NCBI GenBank assembly: GCA_965223985.1
Contig: OZ245030.1
Location: forward strand, 1,550,001 to 1,614,000
Origin: JAPPKS01 sp963667895
Lineage (GTDB): Bacteria > Poribacteria > WGA-4E > PCPOR2b
Direction of reading: 5' to 3'
DNA length: 64,000 nt
In this document: in pieces, positions 24,748 to 32,939 of the stretch
Numbering within the stretch: position 1 is the first letter of the stretch
Layout: each line of letters starts with the position of its first letter
Position numbers and translations under genes: made by a program
The notes under the pieces: generated by a model
The model's input: only the letters and a program-made list of their open reading frames with translations
Databases searched by the model: none
Told to the model about the DNA's origin: nothing

Positions 24748-26187
24748 CTACTGGCTAAGCTTTACCAACGCCTCCGCCACGGAGAATTTCAACTCAATGC
24801 TATCGTCGCCACCGATAATTTCGATTAAAGCGGGGACGACACTCCTATCCTCCAACTCTCCCAGCGCTTCGGCGACGCAAGCTCGCACCAAGTCATCGCT
24901 ATCGTTGAGGGGATTTATCAAGGCGGGGACAGCACGTTTATCTCCCAACTCGCCCAACACTTTGACGGCATGCGACCGCACATACCAATCACTATCGTTG
25001 AGAGCGTCGATCAAGGCGGGGACAGCACGTTTATCTCCTAACCGGCCCAAGGCGCCGACGGCGGACCATCGCACTGCGCATTCGTAATCGTTGAGGGCAT
25101 TAATCAGGGCGGGGACAGCACCTTTGTCCGCAAACTCTCCTAACGCTTCGGCGACGCAAGCTCGCACCAAGCCATCGCTATCGTTGAAGGCATTTATCAA
25201 GGCGGGGACGCCGCGCTCATCTCCTAATTCTGCAAGTGCTTTGGCGGTAGACACTCGCACTAAGCCATCGCTATCGTTGAGGGCGTTAATTAAGGCGGGG
25301 ACAGCACGTTTATCCCCCAATTTTCCCAACGCACGGGCGGCGGACCATCGCACCGAGTATACTCCATCGTTGAGGAAGTCACGCTTCCTATCCCTCCACC
25401 TCGCACGGGCCGCGGACCATTGCACCGAGTATAGTCTATCGTTGAGGAAACCACGCTTCCTATCCCTCCACCTCTCATCCCTCCACCTCTCAAGCCGAGG
25501 TCGTCTAATGGCATTTATTATCCGTTGTTGCTTGCTATCGTTGCTATCGTTGAGGGCGTTAATTAAGGCGGGGACAGCACGTTTATCTCCTAACCGGCCC
25601 AAGGCGCCGACGGCGGACTCTCGCACCGAGTAGTCGCTATCGTTGAGGCTATATATCAAGGCGGGTACATCTCGTTTATCCCCCACTCCTCCCGATTCAT
25701 TGCTCTTAACTTCTCCCGAGTCATTACTCTTGTTGAGGGAGACCCGCCCTATCTCTGCTAGTAGTTTGGGGGAAATCGTTTCAGTCAGCTTATAAAGTCT
25801 ATAATACTCCCTGAATGCGTTATCAGTTTGTCCATCTGCGGCAAGCACCCTCGCCATCATCGCACGTCCAATTGGATTCGCCGGGTATTCCTGAATATAG
25901 CCATCGACTAATTTTATAGCTCGCTTACGGTCTTCCGATTTGAGGAAGGCGCTTCCTGCGGTAATCACCTTCTCCAACATGTCGTACCCTATCGGTTTGT
26001 CCGAATGTTCCTGAAGAAAACCATTAACCAATTTGAAGGCTCGGTCATAGTCCTCCACTTTAAGGAAGGCACCAACTTTACTTTCTAGTTCTGACTTGTC
26101 AGGATCACAGCCTGCAGGTATCAGCGCGAGACTGAAAAAGGCGGCTACGATTCCAAGGATAGTTATCGTCGTGCTCAATCGTTTCAA
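24748..26187 (-). CDS. Lipoprotein with tandem HEAT/PBS-lyase-like repeats
   Basis: 479 aa from a TTG start (GAGGGGG about 12 bases upstream). N-terminus ends in the lipobox LIPAGC, so the protein is probably lipid-anchored. Residues about 30-130 look like two or three TPR-like helices (YDRAFKLVNGFLQEH, RAIKLVDGYIQEYP). From about 170 on, 31-residue HEAT repeats with core LGDKRAVPALINALNDSD alternate with VRxxAxxALGxLG. In the middle (about residues 225-285) repeats are scrambled: the GDKRAVPALINA block is replaced by RWRDRKR-x-FLND, consistent with recombination between repeat copies. Function probably scaffolding; no catalytic motif seen. Confidence 0.85.
   Translation of the reverse strand: MKRLSTTITILGIVAAFFSLALIPAGCDPDKSELESKVGAFLKVEDYDRAFKLVNGFLQEHSDKPIGYDMLEKVITAGSAFLKSEDRKRAIKLVDGYIQEYPANPIGRAMMARVLAADGQTDNAFREYYRLYKLTETISPKLLAEIGRVSLNKSNDSGEVKSNESGGVGDKRDVPALIYSLNDSDYSVRESAVGALGRLGDKRAVPALINALNDSNDSKQQRIINAIRRPRLERWRDERWRDRKRGFLNDRLYSVQWSAARARWRDRKRDFLNDGVYSVRWSAARALGKLGDKRAVPALINALNDSDGLVRVSTAKALAELGDERGVPALINAFNDSDGLVRACVAEALGEFADKGAVPALINALNDYECAVRWSAVGALGRLGDKRAVPALIDALNDSDWYVRSHAVKVLGELGDKRAVPALINPLNDSDDLVRACVAEALGELEDRSVVPALIEIIGGDDSIELKFSVAEALVKLSQ
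24850..25690 (-). repeat. 93-bp tandem repeats encoding HEAT units
   Basis: The DNA of the HEAT-repeat gene is itself repetitive with a period near 93 bp; GGCGGGGACAGCACGTTTAT recurs several times. Near 25375-25500 a different sub-repeat (ACGCTTCCTATCCCTCCACC) occurs twice with a short CATCCCTCCACCTCT reiteration, indicating slippage or unequal crossing over. Confidence 0.7.
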
Positions 26188-26251
26188 TTTTGAAATGCAC
26201 CCCCTCTAACTCCCCCTTACTAAAGGGGAGAATTTTTGTGTATTACAAGAG

Positions 26252-27772
26252 CTATGCGCTGCCAAACAGTTTTACCATCAAGCCCCAGCCGCTAATCCCT
26301 GCGAAGATGATGAGTACGCCTGCCGATACGATTGCGCCAATCAACATTATTGGGTGCGTCCGGTAGGGGGCAGGAAGTTTGAAGTTCAGATACAGCGCGG
26401 CAAGCATCATTAGTGCGATCGAGAAGTTTGCAAGAATGAAGCCTGCGATATGGGTGAGAATATCGAACGGGATGTTTAGCCAGACGAGGACAACTGTGGC
26501 GATGAAGATGTAGACAGAAACGACGCGCCGGATTTTATGATAATTCCACTCGCGTCGGTGCCAAACCGCCTCAAAGAACTCCTGAATCACGCGGGCGTAA
26601 ATCTCAGGCAGTGCTTGCAGCGTGCCCCAGAGCGCTACGATGATGCAGATGTAGTAGACCCAGACTAACGACGCATGAATGTTACTCCAGACGTGGGCTT
26701 GATTCGTGAGGAGCCCCCACCCTTCAAACTGGGTTTGGAGCGGATACAGTACGGCAGCGCCGGATAACATAAATGCGCCCGTCACAACGAAAAGCACGAT
26801 TGCGCCGATGCCTGCATCCCACCGCAACGGTGCAACTAGCTTTCGCAGCTGACTCACTTGCTCCGGCGTGTCCGGCAGGTAGTCAATTGTGTCGTGCGTG
26901 AAAGCGTGTTGGCGGATGGCATTGATCTTCTGGTGACCTGTCAATCCCCATCTGTGCATCCCAATCCAGTTGGCATAGACGATGTATCCCATCACGGAAC
27001 CGCCTACGTATCCGAAGGTTGTTGCCATCGTCAGCAGCGGATTTTTTACAGCGTCTTGCGGCGCCCATTCCGGAAACGGCGGGATGTGTCCGAAACTGAT
27101 GCTACCGATGACCGCTTCCCAAAAATTGGGACGCACGATGAGCGTGCCTATGAGCGTACCCGTGACGAGAATAAGGCAGATGATAATTTGCTGTTTTTCG
27201 AGCCGTTCAAATGAAAGCCGCAAGCCGAACGCAAGCGCGAGTGTGATAAAGCAAGAGGTGAAAATGTTCTCCCAGATCGGTTCTGCGATAGACTGTGTCA
27301 GCGAGTTTTGCAGTAAGAAATGAAACAGATCGCCACACGGTTTGGCGATTGGCACCCAAGCCAGCGGTGCGCCGAGCATTTCCATCGCCACGATTGCGAG
27401 CGGCAGCCAACCACGCGGTCCGGGCAACCGAGCCAAACGGTGCCCGATGTATTCGCCGCTGACGGCTGTGTAGCGACCGAGCAGATAAGTGACGAACACG
27501 CCTTTGACAACGCAACTGAGCAGTACTAGCCACAGCAGCCCGTAGCCCGCCCACGCTCCGGCGCGCACTACGACAATTGTTTCACCCGCCCCGATGCTGA
27601 CCGACGCCACAATCGCGGCGGGTCCAAAAACGGCGAGCAGTCCGAACAGTTTCTTGATCGACCACGGTTCACCAAAAACACCGCTGACCGCTGGGATGTC
27701 TACCTTGCCTAGATCTCGGTCTTCATTCAATTGGACGCTCTCCTTTCTGTGTGCGGTGAAGTTGGTGGCCAT
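26252..27772 (-). CDS. Nramp-family-related membrane transporter lacking the canonical metal-binding DPGN
   Basis: 506 aa with about 11-12 hydrophobic segments. The first helix reads FGPAAIVASVSIGAGETIVV, aligning with the Nramp TM1 GPGxxxSxxxxDPGN, so the metal-binding D-P-G-N is replaced by G-A-G-E. The TM6 M-P-H motif is not apparent (GYVGGSVMGYIVYANW). Nramp-related proteins with altered TM1/TM6 transport other ions or have unknown substrates, so a Mn/Fe transporter label would be unsafe. A large C-terminal half includes YYICIIVALWGTLQALPEIY. Minus strand, 65 bp upstream of the HEAT lipoprotein gene; possible co-transcription. Confidence 0.82.
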   Translation of the reverse strand: MATNFTAHRKESVQLNEDRDLGKVDIPAVSGVFGEPWSIKKLFGLLAVFGPAAIVASVSIGAGETIVVVRAGAWAGYGLLWLVLLSCVVKGVFVTYLLGRYTAVSGEYIGHRLARLPGPRGWLPLAIVAMEMLGAPLAWVPIAKPCGDLFHFLLQNSLTQSIAEPIWENIFTSCFITLALAFGLRLSFERLEKQQIIICLILVTGTLIGTLIVRPNFWEAVIGSISFGHIPPFPEWAPQDAVKNPLLTMATTFGYVGGSVMGYIVYANWIGMHRWGLTGHQKINAIRQHAFTHDTIDYLPDTPEQVSQLRKLVAPLRWDAGIGAIVLFVVTGAFMLSGAAVLYPLQTQFEGWGLLTNQAHVWSNIHASLVWVYYICIIVALWGTLQALPEIYARVIQEFFEAVWHRREWNYHKIRRVVSVYIFIATVVLVWLNIPFDILTHIAGFILANFSIALMMLAALYLNFKLPAPYRTHPIMLIGAIVSAGVLIIFAGISGWGLMVKLFGSA

Positions 27773-27867
27773 TGTCTAGCGGATTGTTTTTAACTGACCA
27801 TTAGCGCCTTGCCACCGTTTTTTTAGCCAAATTAGGAGAAAAGCCCATATCTGCTCATTTCATTGCG

Positions 27868-27902
27868 AAAAAAAGCCCCCACCACTTTGCGTGGAAGGGG
27901 CT
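27868..27902 (-). terminator. Rho-independent terminator after the tRNA-Glu gene
   Basis: On the minus strand: AGCCCC-TT-CCAC, loop GCAAA, GTGG-TG-GGGGCT, followed by TTTTTT. A GC-rich stem with a U-tract directly downstream of tRNA-Glu, ending the rplM-rpsI-purA-tRNA unit. Confidence 0.85.
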
Positions 27903-27912
27903 AGCGCTTGTA

Positions 27913-27987
27913 GGTCCCCGACGGGATTTGAACCCGTGCCGCCAGCGTGAAAGGCTGGTGTCCTTGACCAGGCTAGACGACGGGGAC
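27913..27987 (-). tRNA. tRNA-Glu (anticodon TTC)
   Basis: 75-nt minus-strand cloverleaf: acceptor GTCCCCG/CGGGGAC, anticodon arm CCAGC-CTTTCAC-GCTGG with TTC, T arm CGGGTTCAAATCCCG. The discriminator reads C and CCA is not encoded. Seven bases from tRNA-Lys. Confidence 0.95.
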
Positions 27988-27993
27988 GAAAGA

Positions 27994-28066
27994 TGGGCCG
28001 TACAGGGGTCGAACCTGTGACCACCTGATTAAAAGTCAGATGCTCTACCAACTGAGCTAACGGCCC
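27994..28066 (-). tRNA. tRNA-Lys (anticodon TTT)
   Basis: 73-nt minus-strand cloverleaf: acceptor GGGCCGT/ACGGCCC, discriminator A, D arm AGCTCAGTTGGTAGAGC, anticodon loop CTTTTAA, T arm ACAGGTTCGACCCCTGT. Transcribed just after purA. Confidence 0.96.
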
Positions 28067-28171
28067 CAAATTGATGGTATTGGAGTTAGCGAAAAATAAT
28101 ACCGACTTGCGACCCAAAATGTCAACGCTGAGTTTTGACATCGGTATGGGCACCTCTCAACCAGCAGGTTA

Positions 28172-29467
28172 CTACTCAGATGAGAGAAAGTTTGCATCGC
28201 AGACAACCGTCTGCGCCCTCTCTTTACCAACGGAAGCCATAACAATTGGCACATCTAAGAATTCAGCGACGTAAGCGATATATCGCTTTGAATTCGTTGG
28301 CAGGTCTTCGTATCGGCGAACATCTGTAGTTGGCTGTTTCCAGCCTGGTAGCGTTTCGTAGACCGGTTCACATTCTGCGAGGATTCGCAAGCTAGCTGGA
28401 AACGTCAATACTACCTTATCATGACGCTTATAGGCAACGCATATTTGAATTTCATCAAGGTTATCTAAGACATCAAACTTCGTCAGAACGATACCGGTAA
28501 AACCGTTGATTTGGGTTGCATAGCGCAGTGCGACAAGATCGAGCCATCCACATCGACGAGGACGTTGTGTTGTTGCGCCATATTCTTCTCCGATACGGCG
28601 AATCTCCTCATCTAGGTCTGGCGGCATTTCTGTGGGGAATGGACCGCCCCCGACACGTGTCACGTAGGCTTTTGAAACACCCAACACATGATCTATCGCC
28701 TTGGGGGGAACACCAAGCCCTGTACATATCGCACCGACGGTGGTGTTGGACGAGGTGACGTACGGATATGTTCCAAAATCGATATCGAGCATCGTCCCCT
28801 GCGCACCCTCGAAGAGCACCCGCTTTCCAGCTTTCATCTCACGGTGCATAAATTCAGGGGTATCAATGACATACGGCGCAAGCTGCTTAGAATATTCGTA
28901 GTATTTCTCAAGCAAGGCAACTCTGTCAATCTCGCCGCCGATTTGGCTGAGAACGTAATCCTTCGCTTCGAGATTGAAGTCAAATTTCTTCTGGAATAGG
29001 TCGAACTCAATCAGGTCCGCGACCCGTATTCCTGAATGACGATTCATCTTATCGACGTATGTTGGCCCGATGCCTCGAGAGGTCGTCCCTATTTTTAACC
29101 CACTTCCTAAATCGTCCCATGATTCCATAACCTTGTGATAAGGAAGGATTAAGTGGGCTCGAGAACTAATCTTCAGACGATCTCCAATTTCAATACCACG
29201 TTCACCCAGATGGTTGATTTCATTGAAAAGCGTCTCCAAATTGATAACCACGCCGTTTCCAATTACATTTACGGTATGGGGATGTAGAACGCCAGATGGA
29301 AGCAGATGAAGGATGTACTTCTCCTCCCCGATAACGATAGTATGTCCCGCGTTATCACCGCCCTGATATCTTGCAACAATATCGGCTCTTTCAGCGAGAA
29401 AATCGGTTGTCTTCCCTTTGCTTTCATCGCCCCATTGGGCACCCAATATAGCGATATTCGGCATCAT
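28172..29467 (-). CDS. purA: Adenylosuccinate synthetase
   Basis: 431 aa, full length. GTP-dependent ligation of IMP and aspartate, the first step from IMP to AMP. Motifs: N-terminal ILGAQWGDESKGK (the usual GDEGKGK P-loop with Gly replaced by Ser), GGDNAGHTIV, GTTSRGIGPTYVDK, VLFEGAQGTMLDIDFGTYPYVTSSNT and GGGPFPTE. The catalytic Asp of GDE and the His of AGH are present, so activity is expected. GAGGA lies before a double ATG. It sits 38 bp after rpsI in a minus-strand unit rplM-rpsI-purA-tRNA-Lys-tRNA-Glu. Confidence 0.97.
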   Translation of the reverse strand: MMPNIAILGAQWGDESKGKTTDFLAERADIVARYQGGDNAGHTIVIGEEKYILHLLPSGVLHPHTVNVIGNGVVINLETLFNEINHLGERGIEIGDRLKISSRAHLILPYHKVMESWDDLGSGLKIGTTSRGIGPTYVDKMNRHSGIRVADLIEFDLFQKKFDFNLEAKDYVLSQIGGEIDRVALLEKYYEYSKQLAPYVIDTPEFMHREMKAGKRVLFEGAQGTMLDIDFGTYPYVTSSNTTVGAICTGLGVPPKAIDHVLGVSKAYVTRVGGGPFPTEMPPDLDEEIRRIGEEYGATTQRPRRCGWLDLVALRYATQINGFTGIVLTKFDVLDNLDEIQICVAYKRHDKVVLTFPASLRILAECEPVYETLPGWKQPTTDVRRYEDLPTNSKRYIAYVAEFLDVPIVMASVGKERAQTVVCDANFLSSE

Positions 29468-29505
29468 TATACATCCTCAATAAAATTTCCACCAATGAGA
29501 AGGAT

Positions 29506-29901
29506 TTAGCGTTTGGAGAATTGGAACCGAGCGCGTGCGCCTTTCTGTCCATATTTTTTGCGTTCAACCATTCGGGCATCCCGGGTCAAAAACCCTGCTT
29601 TTTTTAGTGTGGGTTTCAAAGATTCATCCGCCTTGACGAGCGCGCGGGCGAGACCGTGTAGAATCGCTCCTGCCTGCCCCGAAATTCCGCCACCCTGTGC
29701 GTTGACGAACACATCGTATCCGCTGTTATCTCCAATCTCCCCGAACGGTTGCTTAGCAATCTGGACATGGTCGGATCGATCGAAGTATTCCTCAATCGGT
29801 TTTCTGTTGACAACAAACTGTCCAGACCCACCTACGACCAATCTCACGCGTGCGACGGAGGTTTTACGCCGCCCAGTTCCCCAATACTGTTCCACAGCCA
29901 T
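29506..29901 (-). CDS. rpsI: 30S ribosomal protein S9
   Basis: 131 aa. Typical S9: N-terminal YWGTGRRKTSVARVRLV, GGGISGQAGAILHGLARAL, and the basic C-terminal tail ERKKYGQKGARARFQFSKR whose final Arg/Lys contacts P-site tRNA. Located 138 bp after rplM, the usual L13-S9 gene pair. Confidence 0.98.
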   Translation of the reverse strand: MAVEQYWGTGRRKTSVARVRLVVGGSGQFVVNRKPIEEYFDRSDHVQIAKQPFGEIGDNSGYDVFVNAQGGGISGQAGAILHGLARALVKADESLKPTLKKAGFLTRDARMVERKKYGQKGARARFQFSKR

Positions 29902-30039
29902 ATTGTCTCCTCAATCTCAAGTCTGTAGCCTAGCCATCTGCTGCTAGTCTGTTGCTAAATTCAAGCCGAAAAAAGCCCGCCTTTGGTTGAATAGACCGGC
30001 GAATCGGAGTTGTAATGAACACTTCGCCCTCGCTGAAGG

Positions 30040-30477
30040 CTAAAGTTCCAATACTTCGGGTTCCTGTGCCTGGTGCGGATGGTTCGGACCGGCATAAATC
30101 TTCAATTTCTTCATCAATTTGCGTGCCAGGCGATTCTTCGGAAGCATTCCCTTCACAGCATGTCGTATAATTTCTTCAGGCTTCTTCTTCATCTGCTCGT
30201 TGAAGGTGGTGTATTTATCCCCACTCGGATAACCGCTATAACGAAAGTAGGTTTTCTGTTCCGCTTTCTTCCCCGTGACGATGACCTTTTCAGCGTTAAC
30301 TACGGCGACGCGATAGCCCATATCTGCATGCGGGGTAAAAGTCGGACGGTGCTTCCCCCGAAGAACTGTCGCAATTTGAGTTGCCAAACGCCCGAGTACC
30401 TTTCCATTCGCGTCTACGACATACCACTTGATTTCCCAATCCGATTCCTTAGAAACGTATGTTTTCATTGTAAGCAT
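30040..30477 (-). CDS. rplM: 50S ribosomal protein L13
   Basis: 145 aa. Seen: WYVVDANGKVLGRLATQIA, LRGKHRPTFTPHADMGYRVAVVNAEKV split over the core, and VKGMLPKNRLARKLMKKLKIYAG near the C-terminus. The first ATG has AGGAG six bases upstream. A near-consensus promoter lies 119 bp upstream. First gene of the rplM-rpsI-purA-tRNA unit. Confidence 0.98.
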   Translation of the reverse strand: MLTMKTYVSKESDWEIKWYVVDANGKVLGRLATQIATVLRGKHRPTFTPHADMGYRVAVVNAEKVIVTGKKAEQKTYFRYSGYPSGDKYTTFNEQMKKKPEEIIRHAVKGMLPKNRLARKLMKKLKIYAGPNHPHQAQEPEVLEL

Positions 30478-30595
30478 AATTTGCTCCTGCGCTTAATCAC
30501 AAAAATGTGTGCTCTGCTGCCGACGCGGCGCTTTCGCGCCTTCTATTGGTTGAGTCCTTTCGATGAAGCAAGATTGATTCTGAGCACAGCCTGAA

Positions 30596-30624
30596 ATAAT
30601 ATCATAACGGGATTGCTTTGTCAA
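30596..30624 (-). promoter_or_regulatory. Sigma-70 promoter of the rplM-rpsI-purA unit
   Basis: Minus strand TTGACA (30624-30619), 17-bp spacer, TATTAT (30601-30596). Perfect -35, five of six at -10, perfect spacing; leader of about 110 nt to rplM. Confidence 0.72.
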
Positions 30625-30700
30625 GATGAAAGAAGCCCAATTTGCTTCCAAGAGTTTTAATGGGGGTGTACCTTGAACGGTTTCGATATTGATTTTTCAA

Positions 30701-30729
30701 TTGACACCAGTATTCGTTTTTGCTATATT
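30701..30729 (+). promoter_or_regulatory. Sigma-70 promoter for the MDR dehydrogenase gene
   Basis: TTGACA, 17-bp spacer, TATATT on the plus strand, about 140 bp before the first MDR gene. Confidence 0.65.
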
Positions 30730-30868
30730 GCCAAACTGTAATGGTACTGTACGAGTTGTCATACATCGAAAACCACCGTGGACACGTTCTTCGGCGCGTC
30801 TCTTCGATTGTGTGCAGAACTGCTTATGGGCGATTTTCATGTAGAATTCGTATTGGAAAGGACAGACA

Positions 30869-31855
30869 TTGAAACGAGTTGGCAAACCGGAAGGCAAGTT
30901 TAATATCGTCATTGAGGAGGTCCCCACGCCTGAACCTGGTCTGGGCGAAGTTCGTGTCAAAGCAATACGGAGTCTTATTAGCCGAGGATCGGAAATGGGC
31001 GGGCGTTACACTCAAGAGTCCGCGATTGACCCGGAAAGTATGGGATACTCCCTGGCGGGAATTGTTGACGCTGTTGGTGCAGGGGTTGAACACTTCGCGG
31101 TTGGCGACCACGTTGTCGCCTCGGCGCCGCACGCTCAGTATGTAGTTCGACCGGCACGTGTGAGTTCACCACAGGAGCATGCACAAGTGGTTCCGATGTT
31201 ATCGACGGTCAGTTTCGATCGGGCTCCCTACTATCCGCTGGCAGCGGGAGCGGTAGCGTGGGTGGATATTGAAAACATACAACCGAATGACACGGTTGTC
31301 ATTCTGGGGCAGGGGCTAGTCGGCAGTCTTATCATGCAGGTCGCAAAAGCCAACGGCAATGGACGTATAATTGCCATTGACGCACTGGACAACCGGTGTC
31401 GGTTAGCGAAAGCACTGGGCGCTGACGTGGTCATTAACGCGGCTGATGAAGATGCAGTTCGAGCTGTCCGGCGGCTAACCAATGGCATCGGCGCCGATAT
31501 TGTCGTGTACGCTGTCGGCGGACCTGGGGGACCCGAAGCGTTCAATCGGGGGTTAGATATGCTTGCCTTTGGCGGCTTGTTGCACTTGATTGGACTGTAT
31601 GAGGACTCACCGCTGCCGCTGTGGAGCGGGAAAATTCAGGGACGGCAGATTCTCGGGGGCTACTACGGTCAAACGGTTGGGGCGGGGATTTCTCGCCGTG
31701 CAATGGAGCTGCTCGGCTCTGAAGCCATCCGGACAGAGCAGATGACAACTCACCGATTTCCATACACCCAAGCCACGGACGCATTCGATCTCCTCTACAA
31801 CAAAATGAACGAAGCGATGGGGGTACTTCTCGATTGGGAGACGGGTGACGGGTAA
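30869..31855 (+). CDS. Medium-chain dehydrogenase/reductase (zinc-type alcohol dehydrogenase-like)
   Basis: 328 aa from a TTG start behind GGAAAGGA. GroES-like domain about 1-115 (SRGSEMGGRY, MGYSLAGIVDAVGAGV, GDHVVASAPHAQYV), Rossmann domain about 115-260 with VVILGQGLVGSLIMQVAKA and an acidic AIDALD that favours NAD(H). The usual catalytic-zinc Cys and the four-Cys structural zinc lobe are missing, so it is like the zinc-independent or sorbitol/threonine-dehydrogenase-like group with truncated lobes. Similar to the second MDR protein at 36442 in organisation and in the SLISRGSE/SLISTGTE motif. Substrate unknown; context suggests catabolism of a sugar or polyol. Confidence 0.85.
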   Translation: MKRVGKPEGKFNIVIEEVPTPEPGLGEVRVKAIRSLISRGSEMGGRYTQESAIDPESMGYSLAGIVDAVGAGVEHFAVGDHVVASAPHAQYVVRPARVSSPQEHAQVVPMLSTVSFDRAPYYPLAAGAVAWVDIENIQPNDTVVILGQGLVGSLIMQVAKANGNGRIIAIDALDNRCRLAKALGADVVINAADEDAVRAVRRLTNGIGADIVVYAVGGPGGPEAFNRGLDMLAFGGLLHLIGLYEDSPLPLWSGKIQGRQILGGYYGQTVGAGISRRAMELLGSEAIRTEQMTTHRFPYTQATDAFDLLYNKMNEAMGVLLDWETGDG

Positions 31856-31871
31856 AATCTCAATTTTCGGG

Positions 31872-31899
31872 TTGACAGAGATTTGCCAATACGTAATAA
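31872..31899 (+). promoter_or_regulatory. Possible promoter before the PhyH gene
   Basis: TTGACA, 16-bp spacer, TAATAA, about 80 bp upstream of the phytanoyl-CoA dioxygenase gene. Confidence 0.45.
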
Positions 31900-31981
31900 T
31901 AACTGTTGCCGATGGTTAACTTTGGATTGTTTAGAATGTCAAGCAGTATTACAGCAGACTTCATAATTGAGGTGATCCACG

Positions 31982-32872
31982 ATGAAATACGATAAAATCA
32001 ATAGAACCTTTGACTGCGAACCCACTCTCACCGACACGCAGATTCTAGATTTCTGCCGAGATGGGTACTTAATCCTAGAAGGTGTGATTGATGATGAAAC
32101 TAATCAACGCACGTGCGATTATCTAAATGGAGAGCTACCGTCGAACCCAAGTTATATTCCCGAGGGGCTTACCCGTGAGGATTTAGAGAGGATTCGCAAT
32201 TCCCATGAACCGAGCACGCTTTATCTAGAGGAATGGTTTATTGACAATGTGGTTCTCAATCCACAAGTGACCGGTGTACTGCGGTCACTGTTGGGTAAAC
32301 ATGTCGGGCTACCGGTTCTTATTAGTCGTCATACCATGAACTGTCCGTCCCCTGCGCAAGGATGGCATCATGACGGTGGTTTTGTGATTGGACCTAAAAT
32401 CAACTTCATTGAGGTATTTTATGTTCCGCAGGACACACAGCCAGAAATGGGTCCTACTGAGATTGTGCCAACCTCACACCTTCATCCACCCTATCCTGCA
32501 GAGAATGCTAAGGGGGTTTCATCCGGCGGCCCCGCTGGGACGCTTGCCGTACATTCCCAAAGCATTCTACATCGAAAAAGCGATGCCATTGCAACGGGAG
32601 TGCGGCACATGCTGAAGTGCGACTATTGGCGAACGGTACGTCCAGAAAGAGATTGGATTATTGAGCCGGACTTTGATCTGCAGACAGCCCTTATTGACCG
32701 AACACCTCCTGACCTAATCAAATACGTCGCTGACATGTACAACTGGCTGTGCGGCGAAGGCGACGATTTTCTAATCACAGGCGGTCAATCGGGCCCTGGA
32801 GTAAGCGTGAATCTAATTGGGCCTCCCTACGGTCCACACTATAAGGGGGAATCACAACCCGGCTCCATCTAG
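31982..32872 (+). CDS. Phytanoyl-CoA dioxygenase (PhyH) family protein
   Basis: 296 aa; GAGGTGATC precedes the ATG. Fe(II)/2-oxoglutarate-dependent oxygenases of this family hydroxylate varied small molecules. Seen: N-terminal FCRDGYLILEGVID, the iron-binding HxD in GWHHDGGFVIGP, and the distal His probably in SQSILHRKSDAIATGVRHML, with an Arg that would bind 2-oxoglutarate. PhyH families are strongly expanded in Poribacteria. The specific substrate cannot be assigned. Followed by prmA on the same strand. Confidence 0.9.
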   Translation: MKYDKINRTFDCEPTLTDTQILDFCRDGYLILEGVIDDETNQRTCDYLNGELPSNPSYIPEGLTREDLERIRNSHEPSTLYLEEWFIDNVVLNPQVTGVLRSLLGKHVGLPVLISRHTMNCPSPAQGWHHDGGFVIGPKINFIEVFYVPQDTQPEMGPTEIVPTSHLHPPYPAENAKGVSSGGPAGTLAVHSQSILHRKSDAIATGVRHMLKCDYWRTVRPERDWIIEPDFDLQTALIDRTPPDLIKYVADMYNWLCGEGDDFLITGGQSGPGVSVNLIGPPYGPHYKGESQPGSI

Positions 32873-32939
32873 CGGCGTTCGTCCATCGGTAGCGTTGAGG
32901 TTAATTTGTCGAACGCAGACGCAGAAGACGATTAGTATT

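Larger units (their letters stand above)
30478..30868. other. Divergent promoter region between rplM and an MDR dehydrogenase gene
   Basis: 391 bp. Contains a near-consensus promoter for each direction (30596-30624 minus; 30701-30729 plus). A GGCGC-TTTC-GCGCC hairpin near 30530 lies in the rplM leader and could take part in ribosomal-protein feedback, which is not tested. Confidence 0.6.

Noticed and set aside
24850..25690. Direct repeats as a CRISPR array
   Set aside because: The 93-bp repeats encode HEAT units in frame, with no spacer pattern and no cas gene.
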